Assembly (NCBI GenBank): GCA_036435485.1
Contig: CM071596.1
Coordinates: forward strand, 61,739,001-61,803,000
Length of the DNA stretch: 64,000 nucleotides
Source: Saposhnikovia divaricata
Lineage: Eukaryota > Streptophyta > Magnoliopsida > Apiales > Apiaceae
Reading direction: 5' to 3'
Shown: piece by piece, positions 11,739 through 23,269 of the stretch
Layout of the letters: every line of letters starts with the position of its first letter
How positions within the stretch are numbered: position 1 is the stretch's first letter
The notes under the pieces: model-generated
Databases searched by the model: none
Seen by the model: only the letters and a program-made list of their open reading frames with translations
What the model was told of the DNA's origin: nothing
Made by a program: the position numbers and the translations under genes

Positions 11739-14500
11739 CAGGGGCGTAGCCAGAAATTCATTTCACTGGGGTCAAAATTTACAATATCCAAAATACATTT
11801 ACATGTAATTATTGTTTGTCTAACTGTCCTCGACGCTTTTTCATATTCTGGAAACGTTGGAGAACTGCTTCTTTGGAGACATCATCAAAGATGGTTTTTT
11901 CGACATATGTAACAAGACAATCATTCAAAAACTGATCTCCCATCCGATTTCTAAGTCGATTTTTCACAATTTTCATGGCAGAGAAGGCTCTTTCAACACT
12001 TGCGGTGGTAACAGGCAATGTCAGTGCTAGTTTTACGAGCAAATAGACCAAATGGTATACAATATTTCTTTTTGTCTGAACCAACTTTAGAGCAAGAGAA
12101 TTGATTCCATTCAATACTGAAAATTCTCCATCAGAGCGCATATCATGAATATAAGTATCCAACTGATTGTCGAGTACTACAAGCTCTATTGATGAGAAGT
12201 CATTTGGATAGAATTGGGCAAGACGAAGCAATTTTTCCTTGTCAAAAGCAGCAAATGAATCAGTTGGATTTAAACAAGCAACACAAAGAAGTAACTCCAT
12301 ATTAACCTCACTGAAACGATTATTAAGCTCTTGTAGTTGCAAACTTCATCTAATAAATCATCCCAACCATCTTCTCTGAATGTTTGTAGCCTTTGTTTTG
12401 ATATAGTCACTAATCTCATCGCATTGACAATATCTTGGTCTTTTCTTTGCAAGACAATTGACAATTCATTTGTAATGCCTAATAATTTTTTCATAAATAA
12501 CAAGCTGAATATGAACTCAAAACTCTGTATATACCCTAGTAAAGTTGAAGCTTCAGCTCTTTGGTCAGAATTTAAACCATCATCAATAATGTTATCAAGC
12601 ACATCCACTATAGACTCAAACATTATAATTAAAGAAATAAGTGTACCGTGATGTGAGCCCCAACGAGTATCTCCTGGTCTTTTAAGAGATGTTTCCTGAT
12701 TCAATCCATGTCCGCTCAGAATTTCTCCATTTTCTAAAGCTTGAGAAATATGAGCAACTTGGCGATCTCGTAGAGCATCTCGTCGTTTACAAGAAGCTCC
12801 GACTACATTTATTAGATTTAAAACCATATTAAACAGGCTTCCAACATGAACATTATGTTTCGCAATAGCAACAAGTGTGAGTTGAAGTTGATGAGCAAAA
12901 CAGTGAATGTAATAGGCTGATTCATTTTCTCTCATTATCAAACTTTTCAATCCATTAAACTGCCCTCTCATATTACTAGCTCCATCATAGCCCTGCCCTC
13001 TGATCTTTGAAATAGTCAACCCGTGCTTAGCAAATAACGAATCAATAGATAACTTAAGCGTAGATGCACTTGTTTCTTGAACATGGACAATGCCAATAAA
13101 TCTTTCAACTACATATCCATTTCTATCAACAAAACGCAAAACAACAATCATTTGTTCTTTGATAGATACATCTCGTGACTCATCAACCAGAATTGTAAAG
13201 AAACTATCTCCTATTTCACCAATAATACCATTAAGAGTTTCCGTAGCAAAAGCATTTATAATATCATGTTGAACATCAGGAGATGTTACCTTTTGATTAC
13301 CAGGAGCTTTGTGCCCAACGGCAGCATCAATCTCCTTATTATGCATAGCTAAAAACTTTAAGAGCTCAAGAAAGTTTCCCTGATTTTTTGAATCACTTGA
13401 TTCGTCATGACCACGAAAAGCTAAGCCTTGCCTTAAAAGAAATCGTAGACAATCAACAGATGCACTTAACCGAGTCCGATATTCCTTTTTCATTAAATCT
13501 GTATGCCTATCTAAAACCACATCAACATGTTGATTTTGTGTCATTAAAGCTTGACATTTTCTCTGAGCTTGATTGTGTGCACTATTAGGACCTCCAATAT
13601 GAACATTTAATCTTTCCTTTTTATTCCAAGCAGCAAAACCTTCTGTGACAAAAATTTCTCCTCCTGCTTGTTTACCAACATCAACTTTAAATAAATAACA
13701 ACACAAGCAAAATACAGCCTCTTTTTCTATACTGTACTCTAACCAATTCTTGTATTCATTGTACCAACTAGGATTGAAACGACGCATCAAATTACCATAT
13801 TTCCGTTTCTTAAAATTATGACTGAGTGGTTGAAAAGGGCCTTTTTGTAGATATGCTCTTCTTACCTTGTCTTGATCATTCGGATGATATTCTGAAATTT
13901 TAAACCTCAATCCAGGATCTGCAGGAAGAAGACTCAAGTTGGCATCAACATATTTTTTCAAATTAGGTTGTGAAACCGAAACCCCATGAGCTTGTTGATT
14001 AATTGTATTTTGATCATCAACTAACCGTGGTTTAGACCCTTTGATACAAGATTTTCTGGCAAAAAAGTTTTGCATAATTAGATCTGTGAAGTGTGAACAA
14101 CGGTGTAAAGTAGAAATGGAAATTGGGGGCACCAAGTCACCAAGAAAGAAAATGAAAAGGATAGAGGTAGTTAGGTAAACAAACAGTCTAGTAGATAGAA
14201 AGTAAAAGCAAAAATAACATTTTTAAGTGTTACTTTACCCAGATGGCCTAATTCCAATTAATTAAAAGTGGTGTCAAATTAATATTAGTGGTGTCAAATA
14301 ATTAATTTAGGAGTTAAGTTTAAAAATCAGTGGTGTCAAAAATAAAACTAGTTATAATAATTATTTTTTTCAGTGGTGTCAAAATTCAAATTTACTACTA
14401 TAAATATTTTTTCTAAAAAAATATATATATAAAAATTTTGTTTTTTAAAATTTCAGTGGTGTCAGATGAACCCACTGGCCATACACTGGCTACGCCCCTG
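11739..14500 (-). mobile_element. hAT DNA transposon with 8-bp TSD
   Basis: The 2762-bp element has perfect 15-bp terminal inverted repeats, CAGGGGCGTAGCCAG at 11739-11753 and its complement at 14486-14500. The 8-bp duplication AGTTTCGC is at 11731-11738 and 14501-14508. It encodes a damaged transposase on the minus strand. It begins 33 bases after the DGK stop codon and so probably lies in that gene's 3' UTR. The perfect TSD and TIRs point to a fairly recent insertion, probably mobilised in trans. Confidence 0.95.
11809..14135 (-). pseudogene. hAT transposase (TTF zinc finger/DUF4371), frameshifted
   Basis: Two overlapping minus-strand frames make one transposase: 14135-12270 (621 residues) and 12342-11809 (177 residues). 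Frame one has a TTF-type zinc-finger region at about residues 100-190 (FCLCCYLF, HIGGPNSAH). A DUF4371 RNase H-like core follows with the first catalytic Asp in FTILVDESRD (D318), then HCFAHQLQ and DTRWGSHH. Frame two has the C-terminal dimerisation region (TTASVERAFSAMKIVKNRLR). At about 12340 the sequence jumps from WDDLLDEV to LQLQELNNR in another frame. Family members usually have some 40-50 extra residues there, so an internal deletion with frameshift is inferred; a small intron is a less likely alternative. The start may be a later Met (MQNFFARK). The product should be inactive without the dimerisation domain. Confidence 0.9.
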
Positions 14501-14508
14501 AGTTTCGC

Positions 14509-15634
14509 CCCAAAATTATCTGAATTCTTATACATAGGAATCTGTCAACAATGCTACGTTTTAAATAGCTCAAATGTCTATAAAACCAATTAGTTTAAAG
14601 CCTTAAATTTCCGTGAAAGTCATTATGTTCATTGATTATCATTTTTACTTAATCACAATATTTTCGCTTATTACGTTTTTGCATGGAAGAATAATATTAT
14701 CTCTGTGAATTGTGATTCTCCCATTCTGCAATTTTAAGAAAATGTAAGAAGTTATCTACAAAAAAAGAAAAGAAAAATCACAATTAGTAACACTTAGGAT
14801 TGATTGTATATTGGTATCATATTTTCCGCAAAAGCTCCCAGATCCTCTGCATTATCGTTTGAAAGACTTGAAATCAGTTGACAATGAAAGTAGCCGCTGG
14901 GAAAAGTTTATATAAACCTTTTGTGTAAAAACTTTAGCAAGCAATTGGATATTATCAATAGATTAATTAGATAGTCAACAAATGTGAACTAACAGGTTCA
15001 CAAAATTATTTTTGTAACATTCTGTACACCAACAATGAATTACCTTCATAGTGCAAAGCATATCATGTCTCTGGAACACATTGAAAAAGTATAAAGCACT
15101 TTGTAAAAATGTATATTTTGACTTTAGCATGATAACTAAAGACATGAAATGTGTTAAATAGTTTTAGTTATAATCCAATGAGAATTTTTTCATGTAAAAT
15201 GAGATGATTATATTCAAATTCATAATGTAGGATCGTAGAGGAACTGAAATTGAGATTATAAGCTACTATGATACACAAGTACCGTTGAGACATTAGCTCA
15301 ATCTGCATGTTATTTCAGTAAACACAATATTAGTGATTGTCGATTTTAGTCTCATTCTTCATGCACTGACAATGAATCATATCATTTCTTTTTTTATGTT
15401 ACAATAAACATAATTAATTAGATGAGTTGTAACGTTAAAGCACCATGAGCTCCCAATATTATGATTATATAATTTATTTATGTACATTTCATATTTAAAA
15501 TCATTTTCTTAAGATATCGAAGTAAACTAAGTACTAACTAAAATTAATGTTCTTTAGAAGTGAGTACAATTTTTAGTTATGGACATGTTTAGTTGAGATT
15601 TGTTGTTCCTCTCCTTTTCAACCATATTGGTAAC
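14509..15634. other. AT-rich spacer downstream of DGK
   Basis: Apart from the hAT target duplication at its left edge I see no exon-like frame, terminal repeats or RNA gene here. It presumably contains the rest of the DGK 3' region. Confidence 0.5.
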
Positions 15635-15637
15635 TTA

Positions 15638-16194
15638 GAGCAACTCCAACAGCCTCCTTCCATTCTCCCTACAAATAATATTATTAAATTAACTCTTAAG
15701 TATTTAGGACATAAAATCAAGACTTTTCTCCAACAATCCTCCTCAACTTACTCCTTATTCATTTTTTTATTCATTAACTATATCTATACATACTTTCTAT
15801 TATTATCAATACGATATCACTATTAACACGGTACTACATTCGAGCTTTAATTTATATCACTATTGCTAAATTTAGATTAAAATGATTTTTTTAAAATTCG
15901 ATCCATTCGTAAAAAAAAACCGTGACTTGAAGTCACGGCTTCTAAAACTTTCCGCTGGTAAAACTTAAACCATGAAACAAACATAGTCTATAGACTGTTA
16001 TGTAGTCAGATTATTCATTTCTTGAAAATTTCTTGAGCAGGCCTGCAATTTTTGTTCTTGAGTAGGCTATAGATACACAAATATATTAATAAAAAATTTA
16101 AGAAGTGGTTTAGGAGGCTGTTGGAGCTGAGTTTTCATCATGTTCCTCAATTTTTAGCTTTAAGAGCTGATTTAGGAGCTTGTTGGAGATGCTC
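15638..16194. mobile_element. PIF/Harbinger (Tourist-like) MITE with TTA TSD
   Basis: The termini are GAGCAACTCCAACA (left) and the near-complement TGTTGGAGATGCTC (right), flanked by TTA at 15635-15637 and 16195-16197. An extra internal copy of the GGAGGCTGTTGGAGCTGAG end sequence lies near 16110-16130, giving nested subterminal repeats. There is no coding capacity. The family matches the common plant 'GAGCATCTCCAACA' MITEs. Confidence 0.8.
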
Positions 16195-16197
16195 TTA

Positions 16198-17216
16198 GGC
16201 CTCGCTCATCCTCATCCTCCTCCTCATCATCAAAAAACTCAAGTTCGTAAATTTGTTGAATTTTGTAACTAATTATGCATAAATAACTTCAAATAGATAA
16301 TATAATGATCTAATTCATACAATTTAAAAATAATTCAAAAGAGATATTATAATTTATATCTGGAATCCTTCTATCACCTCAATATTAATTAGAGTAAAAA
16401 ATGAGACGGGTTCGGATTCGACGTCGGGATCTCAAATCCCACACCTATTTCGCATAAAAAATATATGTCTATCCTTTCATATTTAGTGTGGATTTATTTT
16501 TATTTCACATCCCTAGTTATACAGGACGATGTTTATTTCACACCCTGTTTAATAAATATAATTTTATTAAAGAATATATGTACTAATAATATTTTTTATA
16601 AAAAAATTATATATAGTACATTAATTAAATATGAATAAAAAGTACACAAATATATATATATATATATAGGTTCGGGGGGTCTCCAAATCCTCCACAGCAT
16701 TTTTAGACGGAAAATTATCACACATTTTGATGATTGTGTGGCAATATTACAAGTGTGCATGCCTCGATAATTTATACATGTACATAGTCACACTCAAATG
16801 AAAATTAAGTAAAAATGGGAGACTTCTTCCGGATTAGTTAAAAATTATTATTTTTAAAGTTTATGAAAAATTATTTTCTTATTATTTGGATTCTATATTA
16901 GATTTGAGAGAGGACTTGGAATACTATATAGGTTTGATGCATGCAAGGAATGAAGTTCAACAAGTAAAGCAGGTCCACATCATGGTACAATGACGATTGG
17001 CAGTAGTAAGGAGTTCATGGGTTACGGTTATCAGCATGTATGTTATTTATGCAAAGGGGAATTCTAGGAATATGAAATTGGTTTTCCATGATAGTTTTCA
17101 AATAGGACTATCACGTAACAGATCTTGATTAGTTATAATGATATTAAATAAAATGGATTCTTACATTCACATAATGAGATCTATTAAAACATTACATAAT
17201 GTTTTAACCGATTTAG
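16198..17216. other. AT-rich sequence, no gene seen
   Basis: Mostly low-complexity AT sequence with a short (AT)n run near 16650-16668. I see no supported gene. It could be an intron of the host gene whose possible terminal exon begins at 17217. Confidence 0.4.
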
Positions 17217-17249
17217 CCATTCGTCTGAGGTTAAATCCGAAGGAAAGAA
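17217..17249 (+). pseudogene. Left half of a possible host terminal exon cut by the LTR composite
   Basis: An acceptor-like TTTAACCGATTTAG ends at 17216. The following bases read SSEVKSEGKK and run into the insertion point. After removing the insertion and one copy of AAGAA, the frame continues at 35570 as VAKELLVRDGAARSSSNCV and a TGA. The joined exon is about 31 codons; the protein is not recognised. Short open stretches can arise by chance. Confidence 0.35.
17245..17249. repeat. Target-site duplication AAGAA (left)
   Basis: It is directly outside TGTAACACCC at 17250 and matches AAGAA at 35565-35569. Confidence 0.75.
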
Positions 17250-20200
17250 TGTAACACCCCCAATTTCACATATTTGATTAATCACACTAATCCACTTATT
17301 TCAATTAACAACTAAATTTTTTTAACAATTTTTAATCCATATGAAATCATTTAATAAAAGAATTACATCATTTTAACTTTCAAACCACCAGCATCTTCTA
17401 GGCTATAGGGCTAGAAACGAGAATTAAATATTACATTCTCACTATCCAACTAATTACATCACCCTATCTTACAACTTATACTAGTATAATCTTCTATGAG
17501 AAGTATACTAGCAACTAATATTATATAAATAAAGTATTACTTACAATACACCTCAATATATATGCACAATAATTTACTCCAGCTATAAAATTTCTGGATC
17601 AAATCATCTTCACAAGTCATGTTGCCTGCTTCTTCCAAGCTGTGCAGGTAAGCCTCATCCGTCTACCTTCCTCTGAAAGGTTAATATTTAAAACAAGCAA
17701 GTATGAGCGAAAGAATTGCTCAGCAAGTATATATTTGTATAATTAAATGATTGCAACAATGGCAGAACTGATATGTCAAATCCATTTCCATGATAACTAG
17801 AAAGAAGAACTCAAAAGTAATCAAAGTTCAAGAAATATCAATGCAGTGACTAGAATAGAATTGGACTATTATATAATTTTTATAAAACAATTAGGTTAGG
17901 CTGCTGATCAGTCACGCACTAACCCCGGACAAACGCACACAGCAATGTCCTTAATGGATCCACGACACACATTGGCCTTAATAATTCTGACCACGAATCT
18001 GGTCCGACCCTTACGGTCCACATTTTTAAAAAAACTAACAGTCCAATCTTATATCTAACGTTTCAGGTGTCGGAACAATCGACAACCTCTAAAAATCAGC
18101 AAATCTGGAAATTCACATTCCAGAATAATAACGTAACTAATAACAGCAAAGAGTCCAACAACTCAAATCTGATTTTGATAAAGAAGTACAAGTTTAGAAA
18201 CTTGCAATATGAATTCAAATTGGATTCTCAAATATCATATATTTCAAAATACAAATGCTCTGAACAATAGAGCATGCATAATAACTTGCCTCTGGTCCTT
18301 AGCATAATGCAGAAGAACGCAACGTATTCTCAGCATTCCGCCCAAGTAATTCCATGGACTTTACATGATGCCCCGATCTTTCCTATTTGATATACACCGC
18401 TTCAACCTTATCATGCTTTAACGACTGCAATAGTTACGCGTACGTGTCAGTCCAGCCTCGTATCTTGAGTAGTCCCGACTCAGAGTTACTACTAAGTTAC
18501 TTAAAGGAAAACTATAGGCGTCTTCCCCATAGATAACTATTCTAATACCACTTAATGCACATAACACATTTATATCCATTTAATAGACTTAAACCAATTT
18601 AATATATAATTAATCCTCAAAGCATCATTGATTCTCAATACCATTTTTAATACTTAACTTAGCACATAAATCCTCGAGACAACAATTAATCCTCAAATCA
18701 ACCACTTAACACATATACACATAAACAGTTAACATCCACTTCATGCCTCTAAACCACGGAAATTAATAAATTAAATATAATTAATTGCAGGGGATTTTCA
18801 GAAAATTTCGGCATGAAGTATTCGTTTATCGGACTATGGGCATAGCCCCTCAAATACAATACAACCCTGTTTTAGCAAAAATAAAGCTGACTCAACTTGC
18901 AGCAACATAAAATAAACACATAAGAAAGTATCCGCCCTGACATGCGGCACATAGCACATAATGATCTATATTAACACTACTACTTACGCTACACCAATGA
19001 TCGTATTTCTCACGCATTTTAATGATACACGTGACAATCAATCATTGATGTTCGTAATCCCTAGGGAACAACCCCTAGCACTAACTATTACTTACGCTAT
19101 ATCGATGATCACACCACTCAAGTATATTAATTATACTCGTGATAGCAAATCATGGATATTCGTAAGCCCGAGGAACTAGTTGCAGAGAATTACACAAGTC
19201 GTTAAATATTGACATTTAAGACCCGTGATCTCATTACAACTCCTCGCAGATAAACACATAAAGACAATTACCCGCCCAGACATGCGGCACCTCAACATGT
19301 AACGAGAAATAAATAACAGTTTAACTCTACTATAAATTATATTCGAAAATTAAATTAAAACAAACCACGTAGCCTCTAGGGTCATTGGTATTTCTCAGAA
19401 ACCATTACTGAACATTTATACAAATATTCATCTTAGGCAATTATATAATTACTTAATCAAAATCACTTAATCAAAATCATTTTAATCCCAAGCACTAATG
19501 ACTGATAACCGACCATCAATTAGTCACATATAACCCATCACCAAGTAATTGTCAATTAAGGCATTTAGCACTTAACATTTAACAACTAGTCGTTGTTAAA
19601 CACAAACATTTACTCGGACTTGCAATTAGTCCTCCACAATCATAATTAGCAACTTAACTCTCCAAATTAACTTATGGAAATTAAAACAATACCCATATTT
19701 TAAAATATTAATCTACCTGCGAGAATTAACAATTAACTTACCATTTAATTGACAAATAATAATAATAAACAACTCTAATCTCCAATTTAATTCACAAAAA
19801 CATAGTAATATCCACAATTTACCACTTTAATTCAATTACGAAAAATCAACATATACGCAATTTCATCACTAATTAAACCACAACAATACTAATTAAATAA
19901 TTAAATTACTACCATCAACAATATACTCACAATTAACTCGAATTAAATGACAACAATTACATAATTAAGATACGAAAATATACCATTCGGGTTCGGGTTC
20001 GATTCACATACAACCCATCTCCATCTCTCTCCCAATCTCTTCCCATCTCTCTCTCTCTCTCAACCATCAACAACCAACATCACCACCACTGGCCTTTCCT
20101 TCGCCCCAGCTGCTGCCTCCTCGCCTGCACCACCGAGCTCCGGCCGCCACTGCTTGCCGGCGCGCCGCCGCGCCTCCCCTCCCCGCGCAACCTCCTCTAC

Positions 20201-21032
20201 TGCCTTGCTGCAACACCCACCAGCGCACACAAAAAAAATCATACACACACCCCCACGTTTTATATGTATAGGTGTATGTATCACTCATCTCCCCCAATCT
20301 CTTTTAATCTCTCTCAATTCTTCTCTTCTCTTTTCTTTTTCTCTCTTTCTTTTCTTTCTCTTCCTCTCTCATTTCTCTCTTCTGCGTTTTTACTCCTTCC
20401 CCCCGACCTTTCCAGAAACTACTACTGCTCTCTTTTAATTGGGCTTGGCCCAACATACTTTATAACACTACTAACACTTCCGGCCCACTTAAAATATCAA
20501 TAATTGACTACTACAAATCCTTATTAAATAAAATATTCATAAATTTAAACTTTTCATTTTTAAAATAAAGAATATAAAATTACGAACACCCACATATTTT
20601 TAAAATATTTTTTGGATCAAAAATGAATTAAATATGAATTTTCAAAGTTTTGATCTTTTAAATACAATAAAACTCTTAAAATAATTTTAAAATACCAAAA
20701 CATCCAACTTAATCCACCCAACAATTTTAAAAACTCAATAAATATATAAAGATAATTTTACAAAAGATTTCATGATTTTTAAATGCTCCAATGATTTTAT
20801 AAAAATTTCCGAAGCTCAACAATGCATGATTTAAATACATTTAAATCCTCAAAATAAAAATAAAAATACACGGCTTACCCAACACCCGTAAACCATCATA
20901 TAAACACGAAAACATAATAACATATATATTTGACCTCTCAAAATATCCACAATCTTTTTCCTCCTTAATAGGAAAATAAATAAAATACTTAAATCATCAA
21001 AATAATAAATCCTGAAAATTCGGATTATTACA
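17250..21032 (-). repeat. 3.8-kb LTR, minus orientation
   Basis: On the minus strand it starts TGTAATAATCCG at 21032, just after the polypurine tract, and ends GGGGGTGTTACA at 17250. Positions 17250-20707 are a near-identical inverted copy of 32079-35564. It contains a GC-rich 130-bp patch (about 20085-20205), pyrimidine-rich tracts and a two-unit tandem near 18961-19175. Confidence 0.85.
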
Positions 21033-21052
21033 ATCTACCCTCCTTAAAAGGA
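21033..21052 (-). other. Polypurine tract of the minus-oriented element
   Basis: The minus strand reads CCTTTTAAGGAGGGTAGAT directly before the LTR start; this primes plus-strand synthesis. Confidence 0.75.
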
Positions 21053-23240
21053 TTCCGTCCACGGAATCGGCTAAGGCCTCTATTGGGATTCCTTAACCAC
21101 CAGAATCTCAACTCTTATTCTGCCAAACCAGATATAGTGTCACTTCTTAAACACTTCTCCATAATCTCCATTCACTAGGGAGTTTCTGTTTATTACCGTT
21201 ATCACGAGAGTTCCACGACACATCGCTATTTTGGTCACATATATATCTTGACCCACTTTTCATTATCCTATTATCCTTGAGAGAGAGTTCACTGATTCTA
21301 TTAACATAACATTCTTGAGAGAGAGAGTAAACTAACTCTATCGATACATCGCTGATATTCTATTCGTATTGGGACCCGCTCTTGCTCTTAGCGATTTCGT
21401 TGCGAATCTAGTTTCTATCAGCGAATTGTTGACTTATTCGACCTGGTTGGCATCCCCTTGAAATTCATTAGAGATAACAAGAATTATGGAGCTTTGAAAA
21501 GATAGCTGCCATACCAAGACAAATGTCACAAACTGGTGATCCTAGGATTATGAATTTTGAAGTAAACCTTATTTGAGATAAGAGAATTTACTGAGAGATC
21601 AATATGATCATAAGAACTCACGTTGCGTGTCTCAATTAAGACATACTAAAGGTAATTAGCCTTCTTGTATTTCACAACCCACAAGTGACGGCGTCCCGTC
21701 AGACTTCTATCACACAGACAGATAGTCCTTGTGGCCCCTATCAGTATAGGGTTGTTCATCTCAATGGAAGTTGAGAAGTAGGAAAGCAAATTTGAAGTCA
21801 AGTTAATAATTATCATCTTTTGACAATTAATTATCAAGGGACACCTTGGATTAAAATTGATCAGATTCCAAGGCGTGATTTCCAACGGAAGGATAACCAG
21901 AAGGATTCTGGTATACAACAAGTGGTGCTATATCACCATGGAATTGTCCACTATTGTAGAAAAGTGGAAGTTTGAAATAATATCATTGGCAGGGCTTCAG
22001 AAACTTGAAAGTAGGTATAATTGAAGCTTCTGGCACAATTGAAACCCAGTACGGGTGAACACAGGTATGACAATTTAACTCAGAAGAGGGAATATATTCT
22101 TTATCCAAAATCTCGCTTGGAGAGATATCAAATAATTCATAGATTAGGGAGGTAATCAAAAGGGTTTACAAATAGGGAGGGTATTGCCAAGGTCTCACAG
22201 ATGCCCCTTATGTCGGTTCCTTTGACAGATAAGCGTTCGATTCTAAAATTTCTTCTTTTCCATGCACACCCTAAGGTGCTCGATAGTTTACGCCATCGTC
22301 GACTTCTCAGTAATCGCTAAAGATTCAACCATCGACCTTTATAATCGCAGGGAGTTTTATCCAACTCAGCACGAGTTCCTCATGCAAGCGTTCTATTCGC
22401 CAAGAAGACTTTGATTCTGATGTCGCCCCTAATCAACGACGAATTCCACCTGTCGAATGGGCAGTACTCCGGGAGATCATGAAAATAAATGCTTCTTAAT
22501 ACCATACATTCCTTTTTCTCGCGTCAATCCCGTGTGCTACTTAAGCTTAACACTCTCGGCATAACAGCCTTCTTATTTACGTCTTTCTCAAACTTTCTCA
22601 TTCCGTCTCGATTCATAAAATATATTTTGTCTATATCGACCAACCTCAGCTTCACCATTTATCTATGTAATCATTTGAGATGATCAGTGTCTGTTCACCA
22701 ATCCCTTCATAATATTACCTCAAACTCTCTTATGCTCGAGAAAATTTAGTTACCTACAACTTCGACTAATGATCTTGCATAGTGATATTTTATTTCCCTC
22801 TTTGGAATTTAAACAATACGAGTTCAGTCTCAGCATATCACTGCCACAATACTAAATGTCAACCTTTTATTCTCTACAATCATTTTGAAATTCCCTATAG
22901 ATCGGGGAATACTTAGCTACCTATATGAATCCCTTAAATTCATAAATTCATATCTCGGGCGATCTATGCCCCCTTGAACCAATACTTGTCTTTGTGGATC
23001 CTTAAACAGATATCCACAACCATCCGAAAAATTGAGTTCTATCTCAACAGATCCTTAGACATACCTCCACAACCATCCAAAAGTGAAACCTATCTCAAAC
23101 ATACTCCTCAACAAAGCATTCCAATCGAAACTTAACCATTGGTACTACATCCAATAGTCCAACACAAACTCTATATGAGTTTTGACGTTCTCACATAACT
23201 ATACACACTCCTACTCACTCTCGTTTCTAGTTTACTATAA
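21053..23240 (-). other. Short non-coding internal region of the minus element
   Basis: It spans 2.2 kb between polypurine tract and primer site with no retroviral protein frame. A piece near 21690-21770 (minus) matches 27235-27340 (plus) by shared landmarks (GAGATGAACAACC, GTGATAGAAGTC, GGGACGCC). The two internal regions are therefore diverged relatives in opposite orientation. Confidence 0.65.
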
Positions 23241-23258
23241 CCTCAGCTCTGATACCAA
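23241..23258 (-). other. Primer-binding site, Met-tRNA type (minus element)
   Basis: The minus strand reads TTGGTATCAGAGCTGAGG two bases inside an LTR-end-like TGTTACA (23261-23267). This fixes the minus orientation of the left element. Confidence 0.8.
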
Positions 23259-23269
23259 CTTGTAACAGA

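Noticed and set aside
20060..20438. Arg/Gly/Ala-rich and Ser/Leu/Phe-rich frames, repeated at 32280-32723
   Set aside because: They cross the GC-rich patch and pyrimidine tracts of a non-coding LTR, occur on both strands and differ between copies.
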